Assembly (NCBI RefSeq): GCF_000004075.3
Contig: NC_026658.2
Coordinates: forward strand, 24,850,075-24,914,074
Reading direction: 5' to 3'
DNA from: Cucumis sativus
Taxonomy: Eukaryota > Streptophyta > Magnoliopsida > Cucurbitales > Cucurbitaceae
DNA length: 64,000 bases
The notes below the pieces were generated by a model that was not told where the DNA came from, did not search any database, and saw nothing but the letters and a program-made list of their open reading frames with translations. The position numbers and the translations under genes were made by a program. Numbering within the stretch: position 1 is the first letter of the stretch; every line of letters starts with the position of its first letter. Of this stretch, positions 35,638-47,235 are shown piece by piece.

Positions 35638-37823
35638 ATGGGTGATCTCGAAAATGATGAAATGGGTTTTAGGAATTCGAATGATGGGTTAATGAATTGT
35701 CCATCTACAATGGCGATGGGTTCTTTTTTTGGGTCTGGTTGGGATCCACTGGTTTCATTAGGTCAAAGTGAGAATTATGGAGCAGCTTCTTCAATGGTGT
35801 CCTCTCATGGCGAATTTTCTAATTCATTTCCTGTTGTTTTGGAGAATCATGGAGGGAGTGGGACAACACAACAAGGTGTTCAATATCCGACAGATTTGGA
35901 GATGGGTTCGAAGTTGCCATGTTTTGGGAGTGGGAATTTTTCAGAAATGTTTGGTTCTTTTGGTGTTGCTGGGCAGATTCTTGGTGGGTGTTCTTCAAAT
36001 TACAGAAATGGAGGAACCACAAACACTACCCAAACATCGCAAGAAAATTTACCTTTAGCTGGTGAAGAAATTTTACCATTATCTGTAGGATCACCAAATG
36101 GTAAAATCAGAAAACGAGGCCTTGATTCAACTTTCCCATTTAGCTCAAATAAGGTATGACATTGATGAATCTTTAATCCCTCTCTCTTTTGTTTTTCATC
36201 AGTTTGATTGTGCAAATCATTCAATTGACTTTACTTTTTCCTTTATGAAAGAAATCTGATATGAAATTGAAGAAGGATGTTTCTGGGGATAGTTCCAGTA
36301 CTCAAGAAGAGAAAAATGCAGAAATGGAGCAAAATTTAGGTGGGAATTCACGTGGAAAATCAACTGGAAAACAAACTAAAGAGAAATCTAGTAATAGTGC
36401 TGAAGCTCCTAAGGAAAATTATATTCATGTGAGAGCTAGAAGAGGGCAAGCCACAAATAGTCATAGCCTTGCTGAGAGGGTAAATTTCTAGTTTTGAAGA
36501 GAGAAATTTCTTGTTTAGTTATGTTAGATGTGTGAAACAAACTCTTTGATCAATAGGTGAGAAGGGAGAAGATAAGTGAAAGGATGAGATTGCTTCAAGA
36601 ACTTGTTCCTGGATGTAATAAGGTAATTGATTGAATCAATTTTTGCGGGTTTTGTTGTGCCTGTGGATGTTTGATTCTTACTCGAGTTCGGATCTGATTT
36701 TGGTCGCTAGATTACTGGAAAGGCTGTAATGCTTGATGAAATTATCAACTATGTTCAATCACTGCAGCAACAGGTTGAGGTACGTGTTCAACATTTACAA
36801 AACTTTGGATGGATTGAATAGTGGATGTGCTGATATTACAATTATTGACATTGTGATTCTGAAGTGTTTTGTTGCAATGAGATATGGAATATTTTGTTTT
36901 AGTATTTTCATTTGTAGTAATATTGTTAGATAATGGAAATTAGAATCAAAATACTAAGGTATGATCTCAAATGAAGTTGTGTGATTGTACTTGTTGGAAT
37001 GACTTAAATCTAATATACGGCGTCTCAAATGATCAAATATAGAGGTCTTTCTATATAAATTCTTCAACCCTAGAGCTGTCTCTGATTTTGTAATCTAAGT
37101 TATTCTCTCTAATAATAAATTGCTCACTCTACACCTGAACGTTGACACATTATTAGCGAACCATGTAAATTTGTGTGTTGATTTTCTATTACTTCATGTT
37201 TTGTATTCATCTTTATTTGTAGATTCCTTAATAATACTATTTTGCAGTTTTTGTCAATGAAACTAGCTACTGTCAACCCGGACGTGAACGTTGATATTGA
37301 AAGGATTTTATCCAAAGATGTAAGTTTAGAGTTGTCTTGGCTGCTTAAATCATGTTAAACTGTAGTATGTGAATCCCTTGAATTTGCCATTTTGTGTAGA
37401 TTTTCAACATACGAGGCAGTAGTGGAAATGTTCTTGGATTTGATCCCGGGTTGAGTGCCGTTTCCCCTGTCCCTCCTCACCGGATGTTTCAGTTTCAAGG
37501 GACGATGTCGAGTATGCCAACCACATCCACACAGTTTCCTCCTATGCCTCAGGTAGTTAGTTCACCTGAATGATGATGCAATTGTTTTGTTGTGTGTTCA
37601 TCAGCATTAATGGAAAAGTGTTCATAAACAGACCATGTTAGAAAGCGATCTTCAAAGTCTTCTTCAAATGGGATTCGACTCAGGTTCAACAATTGACAAT
37701 TTGGGACCAAATGGTATTCTTCAAACTACTGTCTTTGCAAAATAATCTTCAAAAGATAGAGATGTTTGATCTAATCTATAATGTATTTGGTAATGGGCAG
37801 GGCGGTTGAAACCAGAGCGTTAA
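35638..37823 (+). CDS. bHLH transcription factor, bHLH74/CIB-like
   Basis: Eight coding exons: 35638-36153, 36252-36479, 36557-36622, 36711-36779, 37248-37319, 37400-37552, 37632-37713, 37801-37823. They total 1209 nt, or 402 residues, with every junction in frame. The basic region is about 231-248 (HVRARRGQATNSHSLAER, with the His-Glu-Arg that reads E-box/G-box DNA). Helix 1 is 249-270 (VRREKISERMRLLQELVPGC) and helix 2 is 271-302 (ITGKAVMLDEIINYVQSLQQ, then VEFLSMKLATV). The tail has TMLESDLQSLLQMGF and ends NGRLKPER. The N-terminal MGDLENDEMGF opening and the tail match Arabidopsis bHLH74 in plan. Relatives (CIBs, BEEs, bHLH49/62/78) are nuclear dimers active in light, brassinosteroid and flowering control. 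Which member this is remains inference. The exon boundaries inside the bHLH domain are those usual for the group. Confidence 0.92.
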
Positions 37824-38313
37824 CTTCTTGCAAATGAAGGGGGAAAAAGAAAAGCTCATTTTTATTCCTTTAACAGAAATTCAAATGTTTTCAAGTTGAC
37901 AAAGAAAGGAAAAAAGAAAAAAGAAAAAAAAAAGATTAAAAATTCTGTATAGGATTCAGTTTCTAACTATTGTTCTTCGAATTTTAACAGAAGAAGATGG
38001 ATTAATAGCAAAAGAAAGGGAATGTAAATTTAGATTTTGTGAGTGAGGCTGATTAGAATTGATTTGAATTGGGAAATTGTAGATTAGAGGATGAAATTGA
38101 AGATTGAAGCTGTTGTACCAGTTTTCATGGAAATTTTCAAAAAGAAGGATGAAATCTTCTAATCCTTTTGTTATTTGTTTTTTACAATCATTTTTGGTGG
38201 TATTGTTTTGTTATTTGAGATGATAATTTTATTAGTGAAATGAAATGTTTGGGAGAAATCAGTCTCAAAAACACTTCTAATAACTAAATAATGTTTAATT
38301 TTTACATTTTTAC

Positions 38314-38354
<41 letters not shown>

Positions 38355-40277
38355 TTTACCAGTTTTGTTATTTAAAACAAGTTTTTTAAAACCATAAATT
38401 AAAATAGTCACATAAAGAAACTTTAAATAATTTTAAATTATAGAGTTATTGTTTTTGAATTTTGAGCGTTGTTCCAGAAGAGTGCTTTTAGTTTCTCCTC
38501 TCTTTTAATTCTAATTATAACCCTTAAGAGTATGGATAGTGAGGAAAGGAACATAATAGCAAGAAGAGGCCTTTCATAAAGTTTCCCTAACAGAATTATT
38601 AAAAGAGAGAAACTTTTGTGGATTTTCATGTGCTCTTTTCTTGGCATTAGTTCATAAAATCTATTAACAATTGCGAAATCTGTACTATAGCAATTTGAGG
38701 GATGATAATGGATTGTTTTTTTAAAAAAATTTAAATGTATCAAAATCTGTTCATTTCTATTTTTTCCTTATATTTACAAATTTTTTAAATGCTGTTATAA
38801 TATTAGTACTTGAAATTTAATTGGTATGTTTTAAAAGCTTTTTTCTTTTTTTCTTTTAATAAAGTCTATGAATCTTGATTCTTATGGGATATCCACTCAG
38901 TGTTCAATTAATTTTAGTTGTAATAATTCTTACGAAATGTGTCTTTTATTTAAAAAATGAAATATTTTTTTATCAACTATTATGAAAAGATCATTTTGAA
39001 AAACGTTTTTTCTTAAATGAATCCAAAAGAGTGGTAGGCCAACAACAGAATGAAGTTTTTAATAACTATTTTTAGTTTTCAAGGTGGAGAAACCATTGGC
39101 CTATTATGTAGAAGACACTGAACAGTCTCCAAACAAATTTTAGTTATATGGCAATTTTTTCGTTTTAAATTTGTTATTATTCATAAACTACACTTCAATA
39201 ATTTATTTTTATTATTTTCTTCATATATTATATGTATTATTAATTTTGGAAGAGATATATTTATTTTTCTTCATATATTATATGTATTATTAATTTTGGA
39301 AGAGATATATTTGATTTAGGCGGTGAGAGTTAAAGCAAAAGAAATTATTTGAAAGATGTGGGAACGGATAAGACAATAATAATTTAAAAAGGAAAAGCAA
39401 TTAATAATCATAAATACTTAGGTAAGTATATGATGTATAAACATTCAAATAAATAGAATTTCATTTGAAGACAACAAGAAAACAAGTTTGAAAGTTTATT
39501 GAGTCCGCGCCGCGTGTAGGCCGCAACTCCGCTCCCATATTCAGGTGTCATTTTTCGAGTACCTGTCACAATTTTTGGATATTTTTCAACTTCAAAATCA
39601 CCAATCACTCCCAAAACACAGGATTCTTTTTCTCTTTATCCATTTTCCACTTCCAAATTCATGTCCCATATGTTACCACCAAAACCTCAATTCTCAACCC
39701 AATTCAATTCCCACGTCATTTCTTTTTTCTTCTTCCCAAAAACTTTTAAGCAACCACATCACAGGAAACCAAACTATCAATATAAGTATGAAACAAATTT
39801 TACTGTCACTTCCAATAGTTGACTAATTTCCTTGTTTTGATGTTTTTGATGTTCAATTTTTTCTTACAAAAGTATTGAAAAACAAACGAATAAAAACAAC
39901 ATTATGAGGCAAAGAAGAAGAGGGAAAAAAAAAAAAAAAAAAAGGCCTACATACATACACTGGAAGAGCATCGCCATTTGAAATAAGCGTCTCTCTCCAA
40001 TATTATGTTTTTTGCTTGTCTCCATATAATGCTTCTCTCTTGACAGTATTTGGGTGAAATTGGACTTGACATTCACTACAAGGGAATTGCTGACATATTC
40101 TATTGTTGAACCATTTTTTTAGGCTTTCTTCATCTCTCACTACACAAATCTCTTTTTCTTCCAAGTAAGTTATTCCATTGTTGTTGTGTCTTTTTCTTTT
40201 TCCATTCCACCATTTCTTTTTCTCTACTGATTTTCTTGTTTTCTTTTTGTCCTACATAGTTCTTCCATTTTTACAAA
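37824..40277. other. 3' flanks of the convergent bHLH and CSLC genes
   Basis: 38320-38353 is a long (AT)n microsatellite. 39215-39262 and 39265-39312 are identical 48-bp copies with a 50-bp period (unit begins ttttcttcatatattatatg). 39470-39720 is somewhat GC-richer, but its frames look random. No gene is supported. The region just before 40277 is the presumed CSLC 3' UTR. Confidence 0.55.
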
Positions 40278-42766
40278 TCAACCTATCTGCTCGCCGATCA
40301 AGTCCAAACCCACCAGCAGGAACGAGATCCCCTGGAACAGCAAGAAGTAGAAATGGATACCTTGTGCAGACAGAAGGCTCCGTGCTGATGCGGTTAGGAG
40401 GAGGAAAGCCAATGCGAGCTCTTTTGTGTATATTCTGTTGTGCTTCTTTCGTAAAGCAGCTTTCTTCTCTTGCTTCTGAATTTCTTCTTTCAGCTCTTCT
40501 AGGTCGGGCGCCGAAGACCCTCTCTGATGCTTTTGCTCTCTCTCTACCAAGGAGACAAGATCGCCCTCTGAGGAACGGCCAGATTTCTTTGTAACAACCC
40601 ATTCATAGGCACTACCAAGCTGGAACAGGCCTGAGATCATGGCATTGAACTTGGTGACTGACATGGTGTTCTCAAAAAGGAGGTAAGGAACAATGAAAGG
40701 GAAGGATTTTGGGGCAGGCAGGATGTTTAGAAATGACATGGTGGCAGGGATATAGCAAACGACCCAAGCGGGTAGCTCGGCCTCAGGAACAAACATTGTC
40801 ATTGGGAGAATAATGCAGAAAAGTGTGAAAGAATAGAAGGGCAGAATCAATTTTCTGAGCAAAAAGAAGAGGAAGATCAAGTTGAACTTCTTCCATATAC
40901 TAATCTGCATTTTATCAATTATACAAAACAATATCAGCAATCTGATTAAGAGGAAGTTTATAAACAATAGAACAAGTGCACGTTCAATATAACAATACCT
41001 TTGATCGAATAACAGCAGGCAAACAAAGGCGAAACAATTGCATTGGACCAGAATGCCATCTATGTTGTTGTTTTCTATAAGCTTCATAAGATTCTGGTAG
41101 CTCACACTGGCACTGATTATGCACAAAAATAAGTAAATTCAATAACTCACAAACACATACTGAATAAACTGGTTACTCTTATCCTATATACTGTACAAGG
41201 ATTAGTACCTCAACATCGTTTAGGAATATGAATTTCCATCCATGAAGATGAGCACGAACGGCAATATCCATGTCCTCAACGGTGGTCCTTTCCAACCACC
41301 CACCAGCGTCCTCGAGAGCTTTAATCCTCCACACACCAGCAGTGCCATTGAATCCAAAGAAGTTGAGGAAGACACCGTTCACTTGCTGCTCTACTTCAAA
41401 ATGGAAAGCTAAATTGATGTTCTGCAGCCTGGTTAGCAAGTTCTCATCCCTGTTCACAAAAGACCACCTTGCTTGAACAAGTCCCAACTCTTCATTGTCC
41501 TGAGTGTCAATGAAAATAGAGTTAACAGTGTTCTTAGCAGAATCTAAATAATCAAGTTCACTACTTAGGAAGAAAGCCTAAAATACCTTGAAATGAGGAA
41601 CAGTTCTTTTAAGGAAATCAGGTGTGGGTTGAAAATCAGCATCGAAAATGGCAACAAATTCGTAGTCTTTTACATAGCTACAATTCATGGCGGATTTGAG
41701 ATTGCCAGCCTTATAACCATCTCTAATGACTCGATGTCGATAAATAATGTTGGCACCCTCTTGCTGCCATTTGTGGACCTCCTCTTTAATCAACAACTGG
41801 GTAGTTGGGTCATCGGAATCGTCAAGAACTTGAATCAGTAGCTTGGTTTTTGGCCAGTCCAAGTTGCAAATAGCAGCAATTGATTGCTGATAAACCTGAG
41901 AATCAGCCACAAACTCCATTTTGTCAGTAAGAACTAAAACTAATTCCAATTACAACAGCAGAAGATATTAAGAAATAAAACTTCACCTCTTTTTCATTGC
42001 ACATAGGGATCTGAACAAGAACCATAGGGAAATATCCCTTCTCGCCGGATTCAAGATCTTCATCTTCAGGTTTAAGAACTGGTTGGATTTTCTTGAAACG
42101 GATCCAGAAACAACCCAAACACAAGACTAAACGATCCAAGCTTTGAATGATGAACAATATGATACAAGCATTGGCTAAGAACTGTAGAGGAGGAGCTAAA
42201 TATTCTACTCGAATCAATACCCACTGAGCGTAAATCCAACCAAAAGCTCCTTTAAAACCCCAAGGCGATGCCCAGAGATAATCCAATTGAAGCTTTGGAC
42301 TACCAAAATGCCAGCCCTTAAAGAAAGCCGCAATCTCAAAACACAACAGAAGCACCGACAGCCATAGAAACACCTTAATACAAGAATAGAATCTCGTTTT
42401 AACAGTTGGGTTCTCTTTCTCTCTACCTCCGACAGTGACGTCATTGTCGGCGTCCTCCTCATCAGTCCGTCCAGAAGCAACACGGCGTCTAACGGCGGCG
42501 GCTAGGTCCACCATTGCAGAGCCAATGGAAGTTAAACAACCGGCGGCTCTATGCGCCTTGAGGAGAAGAACCCACGTGAGTTGCTTGGCGTTTTTCCCTC
42601 TCCCTTTCTCTCTGACCCGACTCGTGGGTGACTCACCAGCGATGAGAAAATCATCCTCCGACGGACCTTCCAGTTCAACCATCGACCAATTTGGATTCTC
42701 CATCTTGACAACAACAGGGGTTCCTTTATGAGTGTCCTTTCCCCACCAATCAAACGAGGGCGCCAT
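40278..42766 (-). CDS. CSLC12: CSLC12/CSLC4-like xyloglucan glucan synthase
   Basis: Five exons on the minus strand: 42766-41987, 41895-41587, 41499-41209, 41112-40999, 40904-40278. They total 2121 nt, or 706 residues, all in frame. It is a family-2 glycosyltransferase of the cellulose synthase-like C group, which polymerises the beta-1,4-glucan backbone of xyloglucan in the Golgi. Visible catalytic residues are DDSDD (285-289), DAD (345-347), TVED (Asp 439) and the QQHRW motif (475-479). Hydrophobic segments flank the catalytic loop: about 120-220 before it ([31 protein letters not shown]) and from about 505 on ([23 protein letters not shown]-like final pair). The start [20 protein letters not shown] is the usual CSLC opening and the end is [10 protein letters not shown]. 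Length is normal for the family and nothing is broken. Among CSLC members it looks closest to CSLC12, but this is by eye. Confidence 0.93.
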
Positions 42767-45700
42767 TTTTGAACTGCGATCTCAAAACCCCAGTTGAAGA
42801 AACCCGATTTTCCTCCTTTTCCGAAGACCCAAAATCTCAAACCGATCGAAGAATGGGGAAATACCCAGAAAAGGGAAAAAGAGGGGAAGAACAAAAATGA
42901 CTATGATTCTGATCTCATTGTCGGAGAAAATAGAAAAGAAAGAAAAAGAAGAAATACTTGGAAAGAGGGAGAGAAGACGCGTGGTGAAGAATGCAGCAGT
43001 GGCTTCCTCTAAATCATTGTGACATTCGGTGACAACTTATACGAGAACTATCCAAAGGAGGAATGAGTTGAAGGAAGATGAGATGTGTCCAAATGAGCTT
43101 CCCATTCGTTTACAGCTTGCAGAAAAGGTTAGGAAGGTAATAAGAAGGAACAGAGGCTATGGCCGAGCAATGGATTCAGAAATGGAATGCTAACAGCTCA
43201 GCACGTCTTTGAATTTCGATAACCTTTTTTTTTTTTTCTTTATTATTATTATTAATTCAAATCAAAAAACCAAGAAAAACTTCAAACAAACGAACCGATT
43301 GCACGTTGTTTAAGTCAAATCATTAACCTTACGAAAACGATCGGTTTTACTGGGGACGATAAAGATAAGAAAAACGGGAATCAAAGAAATGCAAAGGATC
43401 TTGTCTGTTTCTTCAAATCCTGTTTCTCATTAAACTCCAAATACCTTATTCACAAACGCCAGATCGAATCATATCTTCTACCTTTTTCACCCATATGAAT
43501 TTCAAGAAATATATAAATTAATGTTTGAATTCAATTATTTGTTCAGAATATTAAAAGCAGTATTCAATAATTTCACTTAACTCTCTTGAGTATTGAACAT
43601 CAACACACAAACAATAAACAATAAGACAGCATTCTTTTTTTAAAAAAACAATTATTACTTTTCGTCTCCATTTACTCTGTTTTAAATTTCCCTTTTTCGA
43701 CTCGAGCCCTAGAAAGCCCTACAGATTTACTTTCATTACTTCCTCCTTTTTCTTTCTATTATTTAACAGTGAGAAAGGATAGAATTTTAAACATAAAATA
43801 CAATCATAATAAGAGGGATATTACTGTCCATTTCCTTTATGTGTTCCCTTTTTTGTTTGTTATTAAATCAAATAACTAAACTTTTTTTACATATTGCAAA
43901 AAAAAAAAAAATGAACGACCTACCAACAAAATTTCAACCCATACTCATTTTTAAAACACAGATGGATCCATGTATGGTCGGTTTAACCAACTTAGTTGGT
44001 TAAACCTACCATAATAAGATTATGTAACGATTTGATCGACTTCAACAGATGTATGAATAAAAAAAGATTAGATTTTTACTTCCAAAACCATTTAGACGGT
44101 AATGGAAACAAAGAAAGTAATTGGATTGACATTTTAATTTCTCATAAAAAAATATTTTTCTTTATAGTTTTTATTTCATTTTTAAATTTTAAAATATTAC
44201 ATTTTTCAAATTGAGTTGATTGGGACTTAGAGTCGTAAAAATGAAGTTCATCAATAAACTAGGAAAGAGATAAATATGAAATTATACAAACTTGCATAAT
44301 AAAATGCAAAATTAATGTATCCAACCTTGACTCCTACCTTTATTGAAGTTGGATGATAATAGTTTGTATTTCTAATCATTATAATACTTTACATCCACTT
44401 TTTTTTCATATAATGTATACTGTTTTTTTTTTCCTAATCATTATAATAGGTACAAGACTGTAATAATTATAAATAATGGTGAAATTAAATGAAAAGGGTA
44501 GGATTTTAAAATGAGGAAAGTAAATAAAAATTATTTATTTAAATTATTTGATAATTATTGTTTAGTGTGATGAGAACAGAAGTTTTATTGGTTGAAAATT
44601 GAAGGCCGTTCATTTCGTAAGAAATGACCAAGTCGCTCCCCTTCACCATTCACACTCATCACACTATAAATTATAAAAACTCCGTTATCCCAAAAAAAAA
44701 TACCTTTTTCATTTGTCTTCTTTTTCCTTTTCCTTTTCCCTTTTTTCCGTTCTCCCGCTCTTACAAAACTTTAAAAGAATTTTTTTTTTAAAAAAAAAAG
44801 AAAGTAAAGTGAAGTTACCACTTAACCCTTCCTCTCAGCGCGTCTTGTGGAGAAAGAGTAGAAATAAATTCTTAATATTGATAATTCACTGGTTGACAGA
44901 GGATCACACGCCAACACCGCAGGTGCAGGTGCAGTCGCAGCTGTATTGTTTTCGAATATATTAAACAAGCAAAGAATGTGCGAATTTCCTAATTTGCCCT
45001 CTGCTCACATTAATCCACCGACAACTCTTTACTCAAACTAATCCATCCGAAACCAGGGTATTATTGGGAATATGAACTTTGCATTCCAAATAAATAATGG
45101 TAGTAATAATAATACTCACTCTAACTTCCCTTTTAATACGTACTTATTCAATTTTGTTTTTCCTTCCTTAATTATAATTAATATATTACTCTTAACCTTC
45201 ACATTTTTATATATACACATTTTTTTTTTCTTTTTAACAATTTTTTAGTTCATGAACTTTATAACTAACTTTTAACTTTTAAGGTAAAAATTTTAAGTTC
45301 CATGAAATTTTTTATTATTCTACAGCATAGAGTTTGTAGAGATTTTGTTTTGTAAAAATATCGAGTCTATTGGAACCGTGTTTTTCATTTTTTATTTAAC
45401 ACTTCTATTATAGGTGTGGTTTTGAAATTTTGATCAAATAAATTCATTTATAATATTGTATTGTTTTTAAATAATAATATTATTGTTCAACTATTTTTAA
45501 ATTGAAAATCGTCAAAATTAGTAAATTTTAACAAAATATTTATAATATATAACAAAATTGTAAATTATATCAGTAATAAACATTGACATAATTCTATTAG
45601 TGTCGTTGTTAAACAATTATAGAAGTTTATCAGTTTTTATAGTTGATAAAATATAAAATTTTACTATACATAGTAAATATTTTAATTTATTTTGTTATTT

Positions 45701-46850
45701 TAAAAAATGTCATAATTAATATATATATATTAGTTTTACATCTATTATATTTTCGATATCGAAGTTTCAAATTTTACATTATTTTAAAAATTTCCTTAAC
45801 TTTTATTTTTTTTTTTTGTTCTTATATTTTAGGTTTGAAAATGTTGATTTTTCTGATTGAACAGACAATTTTGTTCTTATGAGTTTAACTAATATTCATG
45901 TGTGATGACAACCATGAAATCAATAGTTTGATCCAATTATTTTCTATTGTATTAAGAAGATTATTTAGATTTTGTTGAAATATGATTTTGCGTTTGGAAA
46001 TATTTAAATATAAAATTTTAGAGACTCGTATAAATCTTGGCCACGATTGTTTTTAATTTATTATCTATTGAACAATTTACTTAATTTTTTCACAAAATTA
46101 ACTTATTTGTTATTGTGTGTTCTATCACGTCGAATATAATCTATATATATATCTCTGTAACATAATTACGGTACGCATTAATTTCAACTTTTAGTAGTAT
46201 ATTTTATGAAGCTAAAAGCTTGAACAACGATTATTTACAAATTGTTTCAATTATTTTAAAAGCTCTAGCAATCATATATACTAAGGCTTAGTTTAGGATT
46301 ATAGTTTTAGAAACAAAGGACGTGGATTATGTTATTAGAAAAATCAATCGAGAAACAAAGTAAGTTAGTGATCATAAATTCACACTTTAAGCCTACGAAA
46401 ACATGTTGCAAACAATTACATACAAATAAATGAAAACATGTTGCAAACAATTACATACAAATAAATGAATAGACAAAACTATCAAAATGTATATTTTTGA
46501 CATATTGTGTCACATAATGTTTTAAACCTAATTTATATTTTGTTTGTTATAGATTGGATTGAGTATTAGAGTTTTGATAAGAAAATATTTGACAATAATT
46601 ACCTAAAACATAAAACGAGTAAGTTTGGAGGTTTGAAAGTTTTTTGAATAAACTTGAAAAGTTGCATCACTTCAAACTTGAAAAGTAATTTCTACCCTCA
46701 ATTTCGTGATTTACAATAAATAAATAAATATATAATATTAGGAAACAAATTTTGTTAATGCTAAGGTGTAACGAAGTAGCTTAGAAGTCATAATCGGGAA
46801 AACATAATATATTTTGACAAAGGCGTATGGGAAAGTTACAAAATTGTCCT
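42767..46850. other. CSLC upstream region, then gene-poor AT-rich DNA
   Basis: 42767-43100 is the probable CSLC 5' UTR and promoter, with purine-rich sequence on the plus strand. 44330-44480 shares 'ataatagtttgtattt' with a probable MITE at 52735-52925. 45530-45720 is an AT-rich dispersed-repeat-like stretch. 46397-46431 and 46432-46466 are a perfect 35-bp tandem duplication. No gene is seen. Confidence 0.5.
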
Positions 46851-47235
46851 CATCTATAAATGGAGGAGTAAAAGAGTGGAATCGGCGTAAGGTGCCAAAT
46901 GGAAAACACGGAAGACTTGGTATTGATCAATATCAGAAACCCCATGATGGGCCAAGATCCCGCCACGTGGAGCGGCGGTGATCCACATTCACCCCTTTTG
47001 ATTTCAAACAGCCTGGACACCACCACGGCCGGCGGTCGTGCCCTCATCTATTTTCCCGCAATCTCCGCTTTCCACATTACCATTGCAATTTAATTAATTT
47101 TCTCCCTTTCTCTTTTCTTTCTAACTTAAATAAAATTCTTTCTTCTCACTTTATTCTCTTTTTTTCAACCTTTGATTATTATTATTATTCTTATTGTTAT
47201 TTTGGGGCTTTCGTTTTTACATGTTAGGTAAGCAG
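46851..47235 (+). other. Candidate small gene: TATA box, 64-residue ORF, G-box, strong donor
   Basis: A TATAAA lies at 46855-46860. ATG at 46899 opens a 64-residue frame (begins MENTEDLVLINIRNPMMGQD, ends FHITIAI) to TAA at 47091-47093. A palindromic G-box (CCACGTGG) lies inside, near 46962-46969, beside a TGGGCC at 46947-46952. A strong donor-like GTTAG|GTAAGC occurs near 47226-47233. The block is markedly GC-richer than its flanks. I do not recognise the protein. The opposite strand is also open, so it could equally be a promoter or regulatory remnant. Confidence 0.28.

Noticed and set aside
40178..40602. Open frames on the plus strand across the last CSLC exon
   Set aside because: They are antisense shadows of the well-conserved CSLC C-terminal exon, whose family match is unambiguous.
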